Shown: positions 14,112 to 26,752, counted from the first letter of the stretch. The stretch: 64,000 nt of DNA from Apostichopus japonicus (GCF_037975245.1 NC_092573.1:16606265-16670264); one strand, 5' to 3'. Numbers and translations: made by a program. The notes: generated by a model not told the origin, from the letters alone.

Positions 14112-15048
14112 GCAGTAAATACAGAGTCATTGAGATGATCATGTATAAGATGCAAAATACATCTTAATCTCAATCACAGTCAACCTTTAAATAAATCTGG
14201 TTCGTAAGAAATATGAGCACACGAATCAATCAACTCGTTGACTTTGTGCACGGCTCCGAAGATAATTGTTTCAAAGTTTGACGTAATGCAACCTTCCAGT
14301 TCCCTGTATGCTTCGAGCTGGCTCCCAAGTAGTGTGAAAGTAAATTACGCCCCAAAATAACCCGGTTAATGTACATTTTCAAGCACAAACCGTGAAAGGA
14401 AATTCGATAACAATGACGCCGTGACCATTGACTAAAATCTGTCTGATACCGAAGCAAGAGCCTTGTTCAAGGGTTCTCACCAAGACATGCAGATCGACAT
14501 AAGCTCTTTCATTCAATCTTCGGAATTCTACCGTCGTCAATGGTTACGGGAATTAATACACACGTCAGAAAACAAATTGATCCACAATTCGAAACCACGA
14601 TAAACATGGAAGATAGTTGTTCGTCAGCTGTAGCTTTCCTCTCGGCTGTAGGAGAGGAAGTTAAGAACCATACCTCTTCCCTGATTTACTGAAAATCTTA
14701 GCCATTTCGAGGGCAACAGTCATCACTCTTTTCAAGAGATTATTTCCTACCCAAGATTTCACAAGACTGGCGGCTACTAAGATAGGCCAATAATTTGTGG
14801 CAATGGCACTCTTACCAAAATGTCTCAACATTTTCGGATTTCCTATTTAAAGCTTCTGTTCTTACTCTTCTTATTAAAGGACACTGCTAATTTCATTCCT
14901 AAACCAACATTATAACCAGCGAGGATATTTCAGCTTACAAAGAGTTCTGATGTTAAGATGTTAGCGATTTTATCCGATAAGTACTGACCAACAACAACTT
15001 TGCCTTTGACACCGAACATTACCATCAACTGTCATGGAGACGAAAATG
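14112..15048. other. No gene seen
   Basis: No domain recognised. The minus frame at 14230-14457 has no known motif. Confidence 0.5.
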
Positions 15049-16110
15049 GCACCATAATAATAAATGAACTTATAAAGCGCTAAAATCTACGAAGTATTCA
15101 ATAGCGCTGTACAACCCTAATAGAACGCCAACTTGAAAAATGGGTCTTCAAGAAAGACTTGAACTGACTGAGAGTAGGAGAACTCCGCACAGATATGGGC
15201 AGACCATTCCAGAGCTTGGGCCCGGCTGATGGAAAGGCACGGTCGCCATAGGATTTCAGTTTAGTTCTGGGAACAGTGAGAGTGAGTGTATTGCTAGAAC
15301 GCAAGGTATAACGAGTATTGACCTGGAAGGACAGATCGTCTGACAAATAGGCGGGTGCCATTCCATGAATGCACATATAGACCAGAAGCAGTACTTTGAA
15401 CTTAATTCTGAATTCAACAGGCAACCAGTGCAAAGAATGGAGGATACTCAACGATGGTGTGTTGATGTCATAGCAGTCTACAACAAGCCTGGCTGCGCTG
15501 TTCTGCAGACGTTGCAGTCTCTGAATCAGATACCCTGGAATACCATGGAGCAAACTATTGCAATAATCCAAATGGCTATGAATGAATGAATGAACCAAGG
15601 TGCTCATAGTTCTAGAAGACATATGTTTCCTAATCTTCTTTAGATTAAAAATATAACAGAAACCAGTCTTGCAAACTTTACTGATATGTTTATCCATTTT
15701 CATGTGTTTGTCGAAAATAACCCCGAGGTTGCGGACTTGATCACAAGAAGCAATGGAAGCACCACCAACTTTGATAGACTTATTGACGACCTTTGTGAGC
15801 TGGACTGGAGTGCCGAGAATAATGAACTCAGTTTTACTATCGTTCAGCTTCAATTTATGAGCAGCCATCCAATCCCTAATATCAGAGATACAATTTTGCA
15901 TAAGATTGAAAGCATCAATTTCTGTGGTGTTATGCTGCGTGGATGTGTGGAAATGAGTTTGAATAGAGATGCAGTGTACAGCGTGAAACACAGCGGACCT
16001 AGACACGAGCCTTGTGGAACCATATTAAGTATGGGACATTTCGAGAACACTTTCCTAAACCAACAAGTGTCAAAACCGAACACTTGTCTTCATCATGTTG
16101 ACCAATTTTT
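15049..16110 (-). pseudogene. L2-clade LINE, 5'-truncated, RT catalytic box deleted
   Basis: The minus strand carries the C-terminal half of a non-LTR reverse transcriptase. At the 5' end VPQGSCLGPL (RT motif B) is present near 15990-16020. The frame then changes within about 60 bases, and the C-terminal part runs open from about 15970 to 15098: LKLNDSKTEF, a YCNSLL word, LHWLPVEFRIKFK and GPKLWNGLP, all typical of L2/CR1 proteins. The [FY]ADD catalytic segment that should sit between motif B and KLNDSKTEF is missing. The 3' end has the L2-style tail, GCGCTTTATAA followed by short ATT repeats near 15053-15062. It is non-functional. Confidence 0.85.
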
Positions 16111-16183
16111 TTTATGATTTGGACACATGGCAAAGACCGTCTGAAAGCATTATCACATCTACAAATAAATAATCCTCGACCAG

Positions 16184-17570
16184 TAAGTTTCAAGTTTATT
16201 TTTTTATTCTCAACTGACAAGTAAAAATACAATATACATAACATATAATAGTGTGGACAGTTCTTGTGTGCGAGGAAGTGTTCATAAAACCTGAACAGGT
16301 TTAACAGAGTAGAACACTCCCAACCAAAAAGAAACATAAACAATGTGTACATTTACTTATTACATTTGTGTTCACAATTACACTACATTAATTTAATAAT
16401 TTGAATCCCTTGTCAGTTGTTGTATAATAAATCGGGTGCTAATTAGATAAATAATATGAATACCATTTATAAGCTCAAACAGAGTAATGAAAGATATAAT
16501 TTAAAATGTTCTTTGTATTGTGTAGTTGTCATTCTTTTTAATAGAAGCAGACTTTAACATGTTAATATTTGTTGGTATTGTATTCCAAGCGCTAATGACA
16601 CATCATCTTTAGCTAAACATTCCAAAATGTGTACGAGCTGGACAACAGCGAATGTTATCATGTCTTGTGTAGTAGTTATGAATCATTAGAAATAACAGTA
16701 TAACTAGAGAAACACTCTTTAAATACAAGGGTTCGATAGTTATTTAAAGGTTTGTAAACGAAGCATGCAGTATTTATTTTAATAAAATCATCAAGTTATT
16801 AAAGATTTAAATTGCGAAATAAAACACAGTTCTAGTGTGATCACGAGATGCCACATTGACAATATGAAAAATGATTCGTATTTGTAAATATAAACAACTG
16901 GTTCAAATTAGATTTTCTAGTTTACAGCATAGTAGTAGGTGAGGAACAATCAACGTTTGATACAATACTCTTAGATCACACTGTGGAAGTAAATGTCTTA
17001 GCTTAGAAATTATTTTAGAGAGTGTTGGCCAGATGAGTTTTGAATCAATATACACACCTTCAAAATGTACAGTTTCAACCAGAGTAATGCACTTACCGAC
17101 TATTGTAATCTGACGATCATACTTATGCTTATGATGTGCATTAAAAAATATCATTTGACTTATCAATATTTGCAGCAAAATTTCAAAATATATTAAGTTC
17201 ATTGCAAACAGTTTACTTTAAAAAGAATATATTACTGCCATCGGCAAAGAATATAGTGTTAGCTATACCTTCAATTATACCTGGCATATATCATTGACAT
17301 GGATGAAGAATAAGAGGGTCCTGAAATTAGAGTCCTTTGGAACTCCACATTGAATTTCTCGAAGCTGAGAATTATGTTTTTGTATAGATATAAACTGGTG
17401 CCTTTTTTTAAGGTAGCTCTGAATCCATTTGATAGGAACACCTCTTATATATCATACAATAAGAGCTTAGATAATAAAATATCATGATCAATAGTATCGG
17501 TGGCCTTGGAAAGGTCGAGGGATACACCTATAGTAATTTTGTTGCTGTCAAGATTAAAGATCCAAGGAGG
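16184..17570 (-). pseudogene. CR1/Jockey-like LINE, 5'-truncated, catalytic box mutated
   Basis: Pieces of an RT follow in order on the minus strand, in different frames: SLDLSKATDTIDHDILL near 17500, a GVPIKWIQSYL word near 17430, CGVPKDS near 17340, then FFADGSNIFF near 17240. That last piece is the FADD box with its second aspartate changed to glycine. An open piece at 16903-17202 holds FEGVYIDSKLIWP and LRVLYQTLIVPHL, and the C-terminal AWNTIPTNI follows near 16590. The 3' end at about 16184-16200 is AATAAACTTGAAACTT, similar to the terminus of the LINE ending at 63729. Several frameshifts and the lost aspartate make it inactive. Confidence 0.8.
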
Positions 17571-17574
17571 TCCA

Positions 17575-17900
17575 AAGTTATTTGGGAGGGTCCAAAAGTC
17601 AAAATATCAAAATGAATTTCTTGATTTTACCTTCAAAAGAGATTATACATTCAGTTAGTAGATTACCCAAATGATAAGTAAAGTTGCTCCACAATTTGGT
17701 ATAGGTGAGAGTTTATTTAAGGAGCGCAGATTCAAACCCTACAAAAATTATAAAGGTCATGAGGTCTCACTAAAGCTTTGAAACTTATGCTGACTTAACT
17801 TCCCCATATGTAGTAGAACCTCCTTGCTGTTTTAGGTGGAGGTCAAAGGTCGGCTTAGGTACATACAGTATAAACTTCAGCCAGGGCTATTAGCTTGCAA
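17575..17900 (+). repeat. GGTCA-rich dispersed repeat copy
   Basis: Diverged copy of the family at 5.99-7.0 kb. It contains several AAAGGTCA words and GTGGAGGTCAAAGGTCGG at 17837-17854, where the second half-site has lost its final A. It abuts the 5' side of the LINE on its left. Confidence 0.55.
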
Positions 17901-17949
17901 ACTACTCTTGTGCTGCATATGTATTATGTTTTTAAAGGCAAGTAACTGC

Positions 17950-18301
17950 TTGGGCGGAAGGGTGTTTCCTCTGGATTCTATTTACAATGGTTTGGAGTTC
18001 GTTCCTTAGAGCTTCGATCAAGCTAGCATTCCAGTCCGTGGATGCGCCCTTCGTGGCGATCCATCCTTCTTGTGAGGTGTTCGTTGGATAAGATAAAAGC
18101 CTCAGTAACCGTCGATTTGATGACAGTTTTGAGTTGATTACTCTTCAGTAAGGTTTGATCAGGTTGTCCCTGTTGGTTCTGTCTTGCATTAATTATTCTA
18201 GCCAGTATAGACGAGGTAACAAAGGATGATAATCGATGTCTACAAATGAACATTAAACGGAGACACCAGAGGTTGCAGTTCATTCCAAAAGTAGTGTTCA
18301 A
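17950..18301 (-). pseudogene. Coiled-coil-like frame, possible LINE ORF1 remnant
   Basis: A 92-codon minus frame (18023-18301) includes LLKSNQLKTVIKSTVTEAF and RRMDRHEGRIHGLE, with heptad-like spacing of hydrophobic residues. After its stop the other frame continues as SLIEALRNELQTIVNRIQR, as if by a frameshift near 18025. Coiled coils of this kind are common in LINE ORF1 proteins, but I see no RNA-binding domain or zinc knuckle and the assignment is weak. Confidence 0.3.
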
Positions 18302-18539
18302 AACAGTTTCCGTAATCGTGACATGTCTAAATCAAAGCTGGCTTGTTTCGGCCAAGCCCTCGGACAAGCACGACCACCATCTTTCTAGTAGCTACCATCC
18401 AATTGTATCATAATATTTCCGTATAGTAAGACATTGTGCGTTATGAGGCTTTTACTCTCGAGGACTGGCACAACATCTTCAAAATGAGCATTTTCTTAGA
18501 GGAACTACTGAATACTTCATCAATAGGCTATTAATATCC

Positions 18540-19140
18540 CCCGCCCCCAGATGATTGCGTACAACATACGCAAGCAAAACCCTAGTTGGGTACCTCGTAT
18601 CCTTCAGTACCACTCCCTTGTTTCTCACCATTGGGAAAATTAATTCAGAAACACCTACCCAGTCACTATAGTATACATATACCGAATACAGGCAGTCTTT
18701 ACAGAAACTCCTATAATTACTTATTCCAAACCGCCCAACTTACGCGACAGCCTAGTTCGAGCTACCTTCAGGGAAAAAGCAATATCTACAGACTACTGTG
18801 TAATGAGCGGCTAAAATTGTCCTTTGCATTATAAAACCTGTGCTATAGTTGATTATCCACGAACATTCAAAAGCAACACAACATCTGGAAGCTTAAAACT
18901 TGGACAACAAATCAATTATCTGTCGAACAATGTGATTTACCTGATACATCACATCGGAGGTTCTAAAATCACTACTCATATGGGTATGACTCAGCACAGT
19001 GCAGCCATCCGAACCAATGAGCTCTCCCAGTCAGCCCAAAATTATTTCAATTTGCCTCAACATGCTATCGAAAATTTACGTGTAACAGGTACTGACCAAA
19101 ATATCAAATTGCGTGATAAGTAAGAAAAGCCAAATATAAT
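18540..19140 (+). pseudogene. Penelope-like element C-terminal (GIY-YIG region) remnant
   Basis: In one plus frame, ITYSKPPNLRDSLVRATF (about 18711-18770) matches the conserved linker before the Penelope endonuclease. Downstream, in the frame open at 18824-19123, SNNVIYLIHHIGGSK occupies the position of the GIY-YIG start, followed by HSAAIRTNELSQ and HAIENLRVTG. The canonical GIY/YIG residues are replaced and the two parts are in different frames, so this is a dead copy. It lies on the strand opposite to the RT fragment at 5.1-5.3 kb. Confidence 0.7.
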
Positions 19141-20193
19141 TTGGGGGTACTGTTCTCTGAAACGAAAAGTTTCCTTTGGACGGAACATAGGCAACGACTT
19201 GTCGACTATTTTAAATTACGGCACGGCAACTAACCAGTAATTTTCTTATTCGCCAAATAACTGTTGCAATCTTATTTGCAGATAGTGTTTTTAAAATTTA
19301 CTCCCATTGTTGGCCTATGTAGTTCTTTATGGAGCCGATTTTCCCCAATGGAACCCTCCTGGGAGTAGAAGAGGGTCACTCGTATCGCATTCTGGGCAAG
19401 CCGTATTGATTATTGCCTCTATATGGTAAACAGCTTTCAAATGATAAGCGTCTGTAGCTCTCTGTACCACTGTATCAGCCTATACAACAGGCCTATACAT
19501 CAACGCGTATGTTTATATATGAACGTCTGTTAGCAAATACCGGTACAAAAAATACCTGGGCACAAAAGAGTTACTTGACTCTATGACAAATATCCCACAC
19601 ATCACCATTAATTAATGGAATAGAAAGAGAATTATAAGAGCAGGAATACTCTAAAACCGAAACATAGTGTCTAATTTGATAAGCCATCTGGAAAGGTGAA
19701 ATTTTCTTAACTAATCAAAATGACCAACAATCACTCAAAATCATTCGAAACACAAAAATGAAGAATACTAAAACAACCACAAAACATTCAATGTTTGAAA
19801 TGTTAGATGATAAGGCATACATACAAACACAACTTGAAATAACATGCCAATGACTCAGATGCGGAAAAAGTCACATATTCAAAAATTGTCAAAAAGAAGG
19901 TGAACAAACCAAATATGCAAACTCATATAGGGACCGCCTGTATATAGGATGTCCCAATTATAACAGCCCAGCAAGAAGGCCAAAGAAAACAACAAGCCAA
20001 ACGAACGTGCGCATATTACACGAAAACAATTCCTAAAATCAACACCTTCATAAAAAAGAAATCAATATATAGCCTACTAATTAAAACTTTTGGATAGTTA
20101 CACTTAAAACACCACTACCACTGAAGATCTAGAACGTCTCAAAAAACCTTCAATATAATGTCTTAATCCTTCCAAATTTGGATGAGAGGTAGA

Positions 20194-20194
<1 letters not shown>
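19141..20194. other. No gene seen
   Basis: AT-rich. The first ~120 bp may extend the Penelope remnant. No other domain or repeat was recognised. Confidence 0.5.

Positions 20195-20271
<77 letters not shown>
20195..20271. repeat. Compound CA/TA microsatellite
   Basis: A CA run (about 16 units) passes directly into a TA run (about 22 units). Confidence 0.95.
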
Positions 20272-20278
<7 letters not shown>

Positions 20279-21626
20279 GCAAGGATCTCAAGTCTTTGCA
20301 AGCGCTACCAGAAGACCTAAAGACCAACCCCTACCATGGTACCTAGTAAGGTATGTTTAATTATATAACGTATCCTGTATACCTAAGCTCAAATTAAGTG
20401 TCAAATTAATTACAGTAAATGATCTTACCCTAACAATTAGACTTGTACAGATTAGTAAAAGACAGTGGTTGAACGAGAATTATATGTAACCGAAATATAA
20501 TACATTAAGTATCTTTCAATTAATTGTCTACCTGGGTATATAAATTATTTGCATGTTTGTTTTCTGTTGCCATTTATTCAAGTTTGGGTACGATCGCCAA
20601 ACTTCTTGTCTTTCTTGCACGACTTTATATTTCAATCTCTGGAATTGATTTATATTTCTTCTTAAATTTCAAGAAGGACAGTGGGCGACTATATGCATTC
20701 TATCCAATACGAAGGAGATATTTTGGTAGTCACACTGCTCGTGCTCCAAATTCGCAACAAAGATAAAATAATTGTTCAAACTAAAATTTAGAGAATGAAC
20801 AGATTTTGTCCGAAAAGAAATGCAACTTGCATGTCCATCAGTTTTAGATGCTGAGTATCCTGTGAGTCACTTCATTCAAGTGTGTATGCCTTTAGCACTG
20901 GCAACGGTATGTAAATAGAAGTGTCTGAGCACAAATTGAAGAGCCTTCTCATCATGCAAAATAACTAAGATTGTCAGCATTCTAACCTGCGGTCGTTCCA
21001 CACTATAGGCAAAAACTTTCTTCGTTCTGTACTCGACAATGGGCTCTAAAAATAACAGGAATAAGCAATCTGCCGATGAATGCTCTTGGTCCATAGTCTC
21101 CATCATTGTACCTTACAGCAAGGTTGGACTTGCTAATTATCTATCCCGCGAGTCAACCAGGGACAACCATAGCCCCTCTTCTCCTAGCTTCTTTCATCCC
21201 CAAAAGTTATGACCTATGACTAGATTGATTACAATTTTATCAAACAGTGCTCACCTCATCAACGAGTGAAAACCTGCCGTGGAATATACGCTTTCTTCTG
21301 GATATTTTTTCGCGACCCTCAATTCATCCCCAGTATGTCATTCTACCGATTTTTTAATTTGTTTGCACATGACATTTAAAATAATAGTTAGAGATATCTA
21401 GATGCGTAATCATAGCCACCTTCTAATCGAAACAAAATGGATTGAATTCGAATTTAAAAGGCGGAGGTATGTAGAGAAAACGATTTTTGGCAGGTATTAC
21501 AACTTTATGTTCCTTATTGCAAGTGGTTGACTCGACTTACTTGGTTGAATTCGGTAGTGGGTTTATATATTAGTTAGCTTTGTTCTTTTTTTTTAAATAA
21601 AAGTGGAATTGGCAAACATTGATCAA
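20272..21626. other. No gene seen
   Basis: No recognisable domain. The minus frame at 20876-21106 and the plus frame at 20524-20766 have no familiar motif. Confidence 0.5.
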
Positions 21627-22390
21627 TTTTTTTTTTTTAAGCCATCATTTATTGTTCATCTTTTGCAACAACAACATTCATTACACATTTTTCCTTAAAG
21701 TACATAAACGCAAACATTCTGCATTAAAACCTTTATGCATATAAACATAACAGTAATGGCATAACAGCAACCACTATTCTTCAAATAAAAATGGGTACGT
21801 ACTAAAAGTGGCCTTTAAGGTCTGGAACGGAAACGGCCCACGTAATTTGTTCTTATGTAATTGATGTTCCACTTGTAGTTGAAATTTGAACTTATACAAA
21901 AATTCGTTTACAATTAACGAACCATTGTTAACTTTCTTCTGAAAAATGTAATATTTGATATAAAAAATTAGAAAGTTCAATGGATGTTTTGATAACAGTT
22001 GATATCCAAAGAAAACATCTTTCTTGGAAAAAACAAACTGTCTATTGAAAAATTTTTGCTCAACGTCTAAAATAAAGCTAGCACTAATATTACATTCCCA
22101 AAAAAGATGTTCTATTGTTTCATCATTAACTCCGCAGAAATTACAACGAGGGTTATCTGTCATTTTCATTTGAAATAATAAATAATTTGTTCCCAAAATA
22201 CGGTGAAGAAAGCGATACTGGAAATACTGTATCTTTGTTTCCTTAAAGACTTAAACGGAGTTTGAAAGATAACATTCCATTGACTCTCATTAAAATCAAA
22301 CGTATCATTCCATTTAACAATAGACTTAGGGCGAGTGATTACTCTTTGAATAAGCTGCTTATAAATGAACCAAAAAAAACACATTGATCA
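21627..22390 (-). pseudogene. L1/Tx1-like LINE 3' end with poly(A) tail
   Basis: Two minus frames join by a frameshift near 22240. The upstream frame (22166-22384) holds FNESQWNVIFQTPFK. The other continues as KETKIQYFQYRFLHRILG and then NYLLFQMKMTDNPRCNFCG and ETIEHLFWEC, the C-terminal zinc-binding C-x2-C...H-x4-C block of L1-type ORF2 proteins. The protein stop is at 21774. An AATAAA signal lies at 21648-21653 and a 12-base A tail at 21627-21638 (T on the plus strand), marking the insertion's 3' boundary. Nothing of the endonuclease or RT core remains: a typical 5'-truncated insertion. Confidence 0.87.
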
Positions 22391-22875
22391 AAGTAATATC
22401 GCAGTTTATAGAGTGTTACCTAATAATGTCGTTTGTGTTAGCAACAACGCATATTAATTTATCCAAGCAGACGAAGGGAAGACATCGCTTTCAACTGCAA
22501 GCGACATTTTGACGACATTCTCACTCTACAACCAACGTACCGGTAACATGACGAAGCAAGACGGAACAAAAATTTTCGTCGTTTGGGGAATTCTGTTCAT
22601 CAGAATGCGAGTCATTATCAATAAAATATGATTTTCTAGTATACTTCATTGGACGATCTTAGTTGTGTCAACGAACATATCTCGCCTGGTACCGTGATCT
22701 ATTCTAACGATATTTTAATGTTACAATAGAAGACAAATTCCCAAAATGTGACATTGTGCCACATAACGCTTTGGTGAGATGTAGGTAGATCCCTTTTCAA
22801 GTTTGTTTGATACTTTCTTGTTTGATACTCTGAAGTATAAATTACTAATATATATGTATATATATGTAAATAGAT
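22391..22875. other. No gene seen
   Basis: No domain or structured repeat recognised in this stretch between the LINE remnant and the SINE fragment. Confidence 0.5.
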
Positions 22876-22969
22876 ATCCGCATATAAAGCGGGAGGCCCG
22901 GGTTCGAATCCTGCAGGTGGGGGCTGGAAGTTTTTTCACTGTTCTGATTTTCCAACTCACTACGATTTC

Positions 22970-22975
<6 letters not shown>
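22876..22975 (+). repeat. Partial copy of tRNA-containing SINE-like element
   Basis: It retains the anticodon arm (CCGCATATAAAGCGG), the T arm with B-box GGTTCGAATCC, and the tail body CACTGTTCTGATTTTCCAAC, then runs into a TA microsatellite. The D arm and everything 5' of it are missing. It is the most diverged tRNA-bearing copy of the family seen at 29.1-30.2 and 33.3 kb. Confidence 0.75.
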
Positions 22976-23009
<34 letters not shown>

Positions 23010-23156
23010 ATATATATATATATCAATATATATATCAATATATATATATATATCAATATATATATATATATATTGAGATATATATTGAGATATATATGAG
23101 ATATATATGTATATCTTGATATATATATATATATATCAATATATATATATATATTG

Positions 23157-23192
<36 letters not shown>

Positions 23193-23230
23193 ATATATAT
23201 ATGTGTATATATATATATATATCAATATAT

Positions 23231-23273
<43 letters not shown>

Positions 23274-23340
23274 CATATCAATATATATATATATATATAT
23301 CAATATATATATCAATATATATATATATATATATTATATA
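22974..23340. repeat. Imperfect TA microsatellite field
   Basis: TA runs interrupted by TCAATATATA and TGATATATA words and one GTGTGT patch (about 23175-23192). The interruptions recur and are partly palindromic, so the tract folds on itself. Frames reading Ile-Tyr repeats on both strands are artefacts. It sits at the 3' tail of the SINE fragment, as (TA)n does in other copies. Confidence 0.9.
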
Positions 23341-23344
23341 TACT

Positions 23345-24304
23345 ACTACTAATGTCCTTTAACCATATCATCTGTTTAACGATTAATGCATGTTTCATCT
23401 CAAAAAAGAACAAAATGTTACAACATTTTGACAACAGAAGTACAGCATGTATCCTATTGCCTCGGAATTACCATTGGAATTATCAACGAAGAAAGTTCTT
23501 CTGTTGTGTTCAAATAATGTCAAACACGCAATGGCTGCAAACTTCGACATCGATGCACTTCCTTGATGCCTAGGCTCAAACAATATTTGTTCTGGTTGAA
23601 TATACCAATCATACTAGTTACCTCTACAGGCTTCAATAGTTTGTTCTAGCTCATTAAACATATTCAGAACAAAGGCTAACGACCGCCCATTCACTTAGGC
23701 GTAACCGTGTAGTTACTAGTTCATAACACTTTTCAACTGGAACTGCAATGAAATGTTGCTTAATCTAAAAAGTTCCTTACGGTTCCGTGAGAGCATACCA
23801 TTATAAAGGCGTTGCATATTGGACAACTGAGTCACACGTTTCCAAATAAATATACCATGGAAGGCGTATTGTATTTGTCTACTCTGTGCGTAGGCTTAAA
23901 TTTGAGCCTCTAATTTGAGCCGTCGAATTGGAATCCCAGACCGTTTCTGGAAACGAAGTAATGAATTACATAAATAAAAGGTAATTCCTGATACCAACAT
24001 TTGAATTACATGTCTTCTCCAGACATAAGTACCTAAACTTAAAAATTAAAGCTACAAATGATGTGTATAGGAATCGTCCGCTTCCCTGTGTTAACTGTGA
24101 AGTTCAATTTAAATCGTGATCATTCAAACAAATTTCTTATTTCAGTTTCCGAGTAGGCCAATACACAAACTACTGTACTTGCACTGTTGCGTGTATGAGC
24201 ACCCTGCATCATACTAAAGAAAAGATGATAACAACTTGTACTAAGAGAACGGCTGATGCATGGTTTAGAATGAGGACAATGTAACGTAGGTCTGGAGGTA
24301 AGCG
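23345..24304. other. No gene seen
   Basis: No domain or tandem repeat recognised. Confidence 0.5.
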
Positions 24305-25102
24305 CTAAGAGATGATAATTGATTTCAGGAAATGTAATCTGAGGCCGCATGAGGTAATTATCAAAGACATTGTCGTTGAACGTGTATCAACTTACAAATA
24401 TTTGGGTATTGTTATGGATGATAAACTAGCCTTGCATGATCACGTTAGTTACTTAGTCAAAAAGATCAATCCGAGTATGTATTGCTTTCGCAAACTTAAT
24501 AAGTTTAATATTGACTATCGCATCGTTACTATGTTTTATAATTCTGTCATTAGCAGTGTGTGGTTATATTGTATTCTTTGCTGGGGTGGGAACATGGGCT
24601 GCGAAGATAATAAAAGTATCGACACAATTATTAAACAAGCTAGTCTTATTTTAGGAGAAAATCAGCCAACGGTTGACACATCCTACCAAAGTCTTCTTCA
24701 AATTAAACTTAATGCAGTACTTGCCGACAATACCCATCCCCTATATGCAGATCTTGCCGGGGTAGTAAATTCCTCGTAGTGGACGGATGAGACTCCCGTA
24801 TGCTGCCACTAACAGACACAAGTCATCTTTTATTCCACAGTGCATTATACTCTTTATAACAACCTTTTCATTCGTTAAGCTCTTTCTATTCTTGTATATA
24901 TCTGTTTTGGTTTGGGGCTGTGCATTTTCATGTTTGACAATTTTAACTATCTTACTTGTTAACTTTTATTTCTGAACTTTCCTTTATTCTACTTGTAAAT
25001 TTATCCTTTTACATGTTGTATTCTTACTCTTTTAAATATGTACTATTATGCGAGCATACAATTTCCCTCTGGGATATAATAAAGTTATACTTACTTACTT
25101 CC
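24305..25102 (+). pseudogene. Rex1/CR1-group LINE 3' end
   Basis: Homology begins at EMIIDFRK (about 24309), just after a TAA, so the insertion is 5'-truncated inside the RT. The 155-codon frame to 24779 carries VERVSTYKYLGIVMDD, KKINPSMYCFRKLNKFNI and a LYCILCWGGN word, the thumb-side region of CR1-group reverse transcriptases. The RT catalytic motifs lie upstream of the truncation. The 3' end (25050-25102) has a small hairpin (CCCTCTGGG), AATAAAG and a short ACTT tandem tail, the arrangement seen in Rex1/CR1 LINEs. Clade placement beyond the CR1 group is tentative. Confidence 0.82.
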
Positions 25103-26128
25103 CCCAAAACACACAGATTCATTGATATGGCTGCAACACGTTGGTTTGTCATACACATGACGAACAACGAAAGTTGTTTGCCGCGAACAAAACGGATCAC
25201 ATTTAAAGGCCAAGAAACAAGTGTTTTGTATGTTGCCTAATTATTTCTTGTTCACAAGACGCATCAAACTTCATGTTTCGTTAGATTTACCTACCAAAGG
25301 TATCCCCTGTTACATTAAGCCAATGTTAAGGCACTCTAATTTTGGTTATGCTGTGGTGTATAGCCATTTCATATTTTCTACCTTATGCATATGCATTTAA
25401 CATGCAAGCTCTTTCGCTATCAGTGTTCTTCAACATACAACGTAGATCGTTTATTATCTCACTCATGAAAGTTGTTTTTTATCCACATATAATCACATTG
25501 TCTGATAAATCAGATGACAATGTCCTTAAGAACAAAAGCCTTGCTATTAACTCGAATAAATATGTTGTTCGTAGGAAGATTTGAGACGTTAAAGATAATT
25601 TCACAAACTCAAAACATCTTTTCACTTTATTGCAGATCGAACGCTTTACTAAAATAGTCATAGTTAGAGGTGGTAAGTGACGATGCATACGACATTCAAC
25701 TTCTTAGTCAAAGTTAATCTTAAGAGCCCACCGGTGGTTATTAATTTGAAGTTTGTGTAAGACTGTTTCATTCGTATTGTGTCACATAAGCACGTAAACA
25801 TGCATTTCTGCAAACCAAGAATACATTGGCATATTTTCAGCAGAAGCAGGCGCCTTGCGATCAACATACTTTACAGAATAGGTAGTTTATGACATGTCTT
25901 GTACATTATAGTTTAACCATAGGCCGTTCAGTATTGAGTTACGTGGATCAACATTCGTTGTGTCCGATTCACGTCCCTCGTTAATTGCTTAAAGATTAAG
26001 GAATGCCCAAGTAGTTCATGCCCTTTAATGTCCACGAATAGTTTTCTAGTTTTAGCAGAGAAAGGGAAGTAAACAGTGTCAGACTTAGTTTTTATTTTTT
26101 ATATTTTTGTACTTTGATATTCCAGGGA
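25103..26128. other. No gene seen
   Basis: Short overlapping frames at 25342-25584, 25479-25688 and 25664-25867 have no recognisable motif. Confidence 0.5.
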
Positions 26129-26752
26129 TCTCGTCACCCGATACTCATAGCTAGTACAGTAACTACTGTTCATGTTCCACAACCGTGCATCAGTAACTAC
26201 TGCGCTGTGTTCGTAACACGGTAACATGTGTTACAGATGGCAGAGTAATTACTGCAAAGCTGCACGTTCCCATGTAAGACAAAGAACTGCGCGACTGGAC
26301 AAGGAGTCTATGAATATTTGACGTGGTAAACTATTACTATATTAAGGCCTAATTTAGACATGGAGCTACCCATAAGGCTAATCTAGGTCCCCCTCCCTCA
26401 CCTTAGGTCCCATTTTGTGTATCTGTTTTGTATCTACTTGAGACTTGCACACAATCACCTTTCCGTGAAGAATTTTCAATCAAATGGATTTACTAATACG
26501 ATTAGAAAAAAGTTAGGCTACCATCTGAATCTCGCATGCAGTATAAAACTAGGGAGTAGTCTTCGTTACCCAGCCACCGCCCATTTTCACCTTTCGGACT
26601 CGTAGTTCAACGTGAAACAGCTTTGCAGTAATTACTGTGCCACCTGTAACACATGTTACCGTGTTGCGAACACAGCGCAGTAGTTACTGATGCACGGTCG
26701 TAGGACATGAACAGTAGTTACTGTACTAGCTATGAGTATTGTGTGGTCTCGT
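26129..26752. mobile_element. Foldback element with ~130-bp inverted arms full of palindromes
   Basis: The left arm (26141-26268) and right arm (26609-26739) are inverted copies with few mismatches and one 3-bp indel, around a 340-bp centre. Each arm carries three CAGTA-rich palindromic words: left at 26157-26168, 26191-26202 and 26244-26253; right at 26626-26637 (CAGTAATTACTG, a perfect palindrome), 26678-26689 and 26712-26723. The hexamer TCTCGT lies just outside both ends (26129-26134 and 26747-26752) and may be the target duplication, leaving one base of slack. The centre encodes no transposase. It looks like a non-autonomous DNA transposon; I cannot assign a superfamily. Confidence 0.8.

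Noticed and set aside
15365-16117. Plus-strand frames of 74 and 143 codons
   Set aside because: They are the antisense of the L2 reverse-transcriptase frame.
22721-23573. Frames rich in Ile-Tyr on both strands
   Set aside because: They are translations of TA microsatellite. The same applies to those at 29.0-30.3, 33.1-34.0, 37.0-37.5 and 49.8-50.2 kb.
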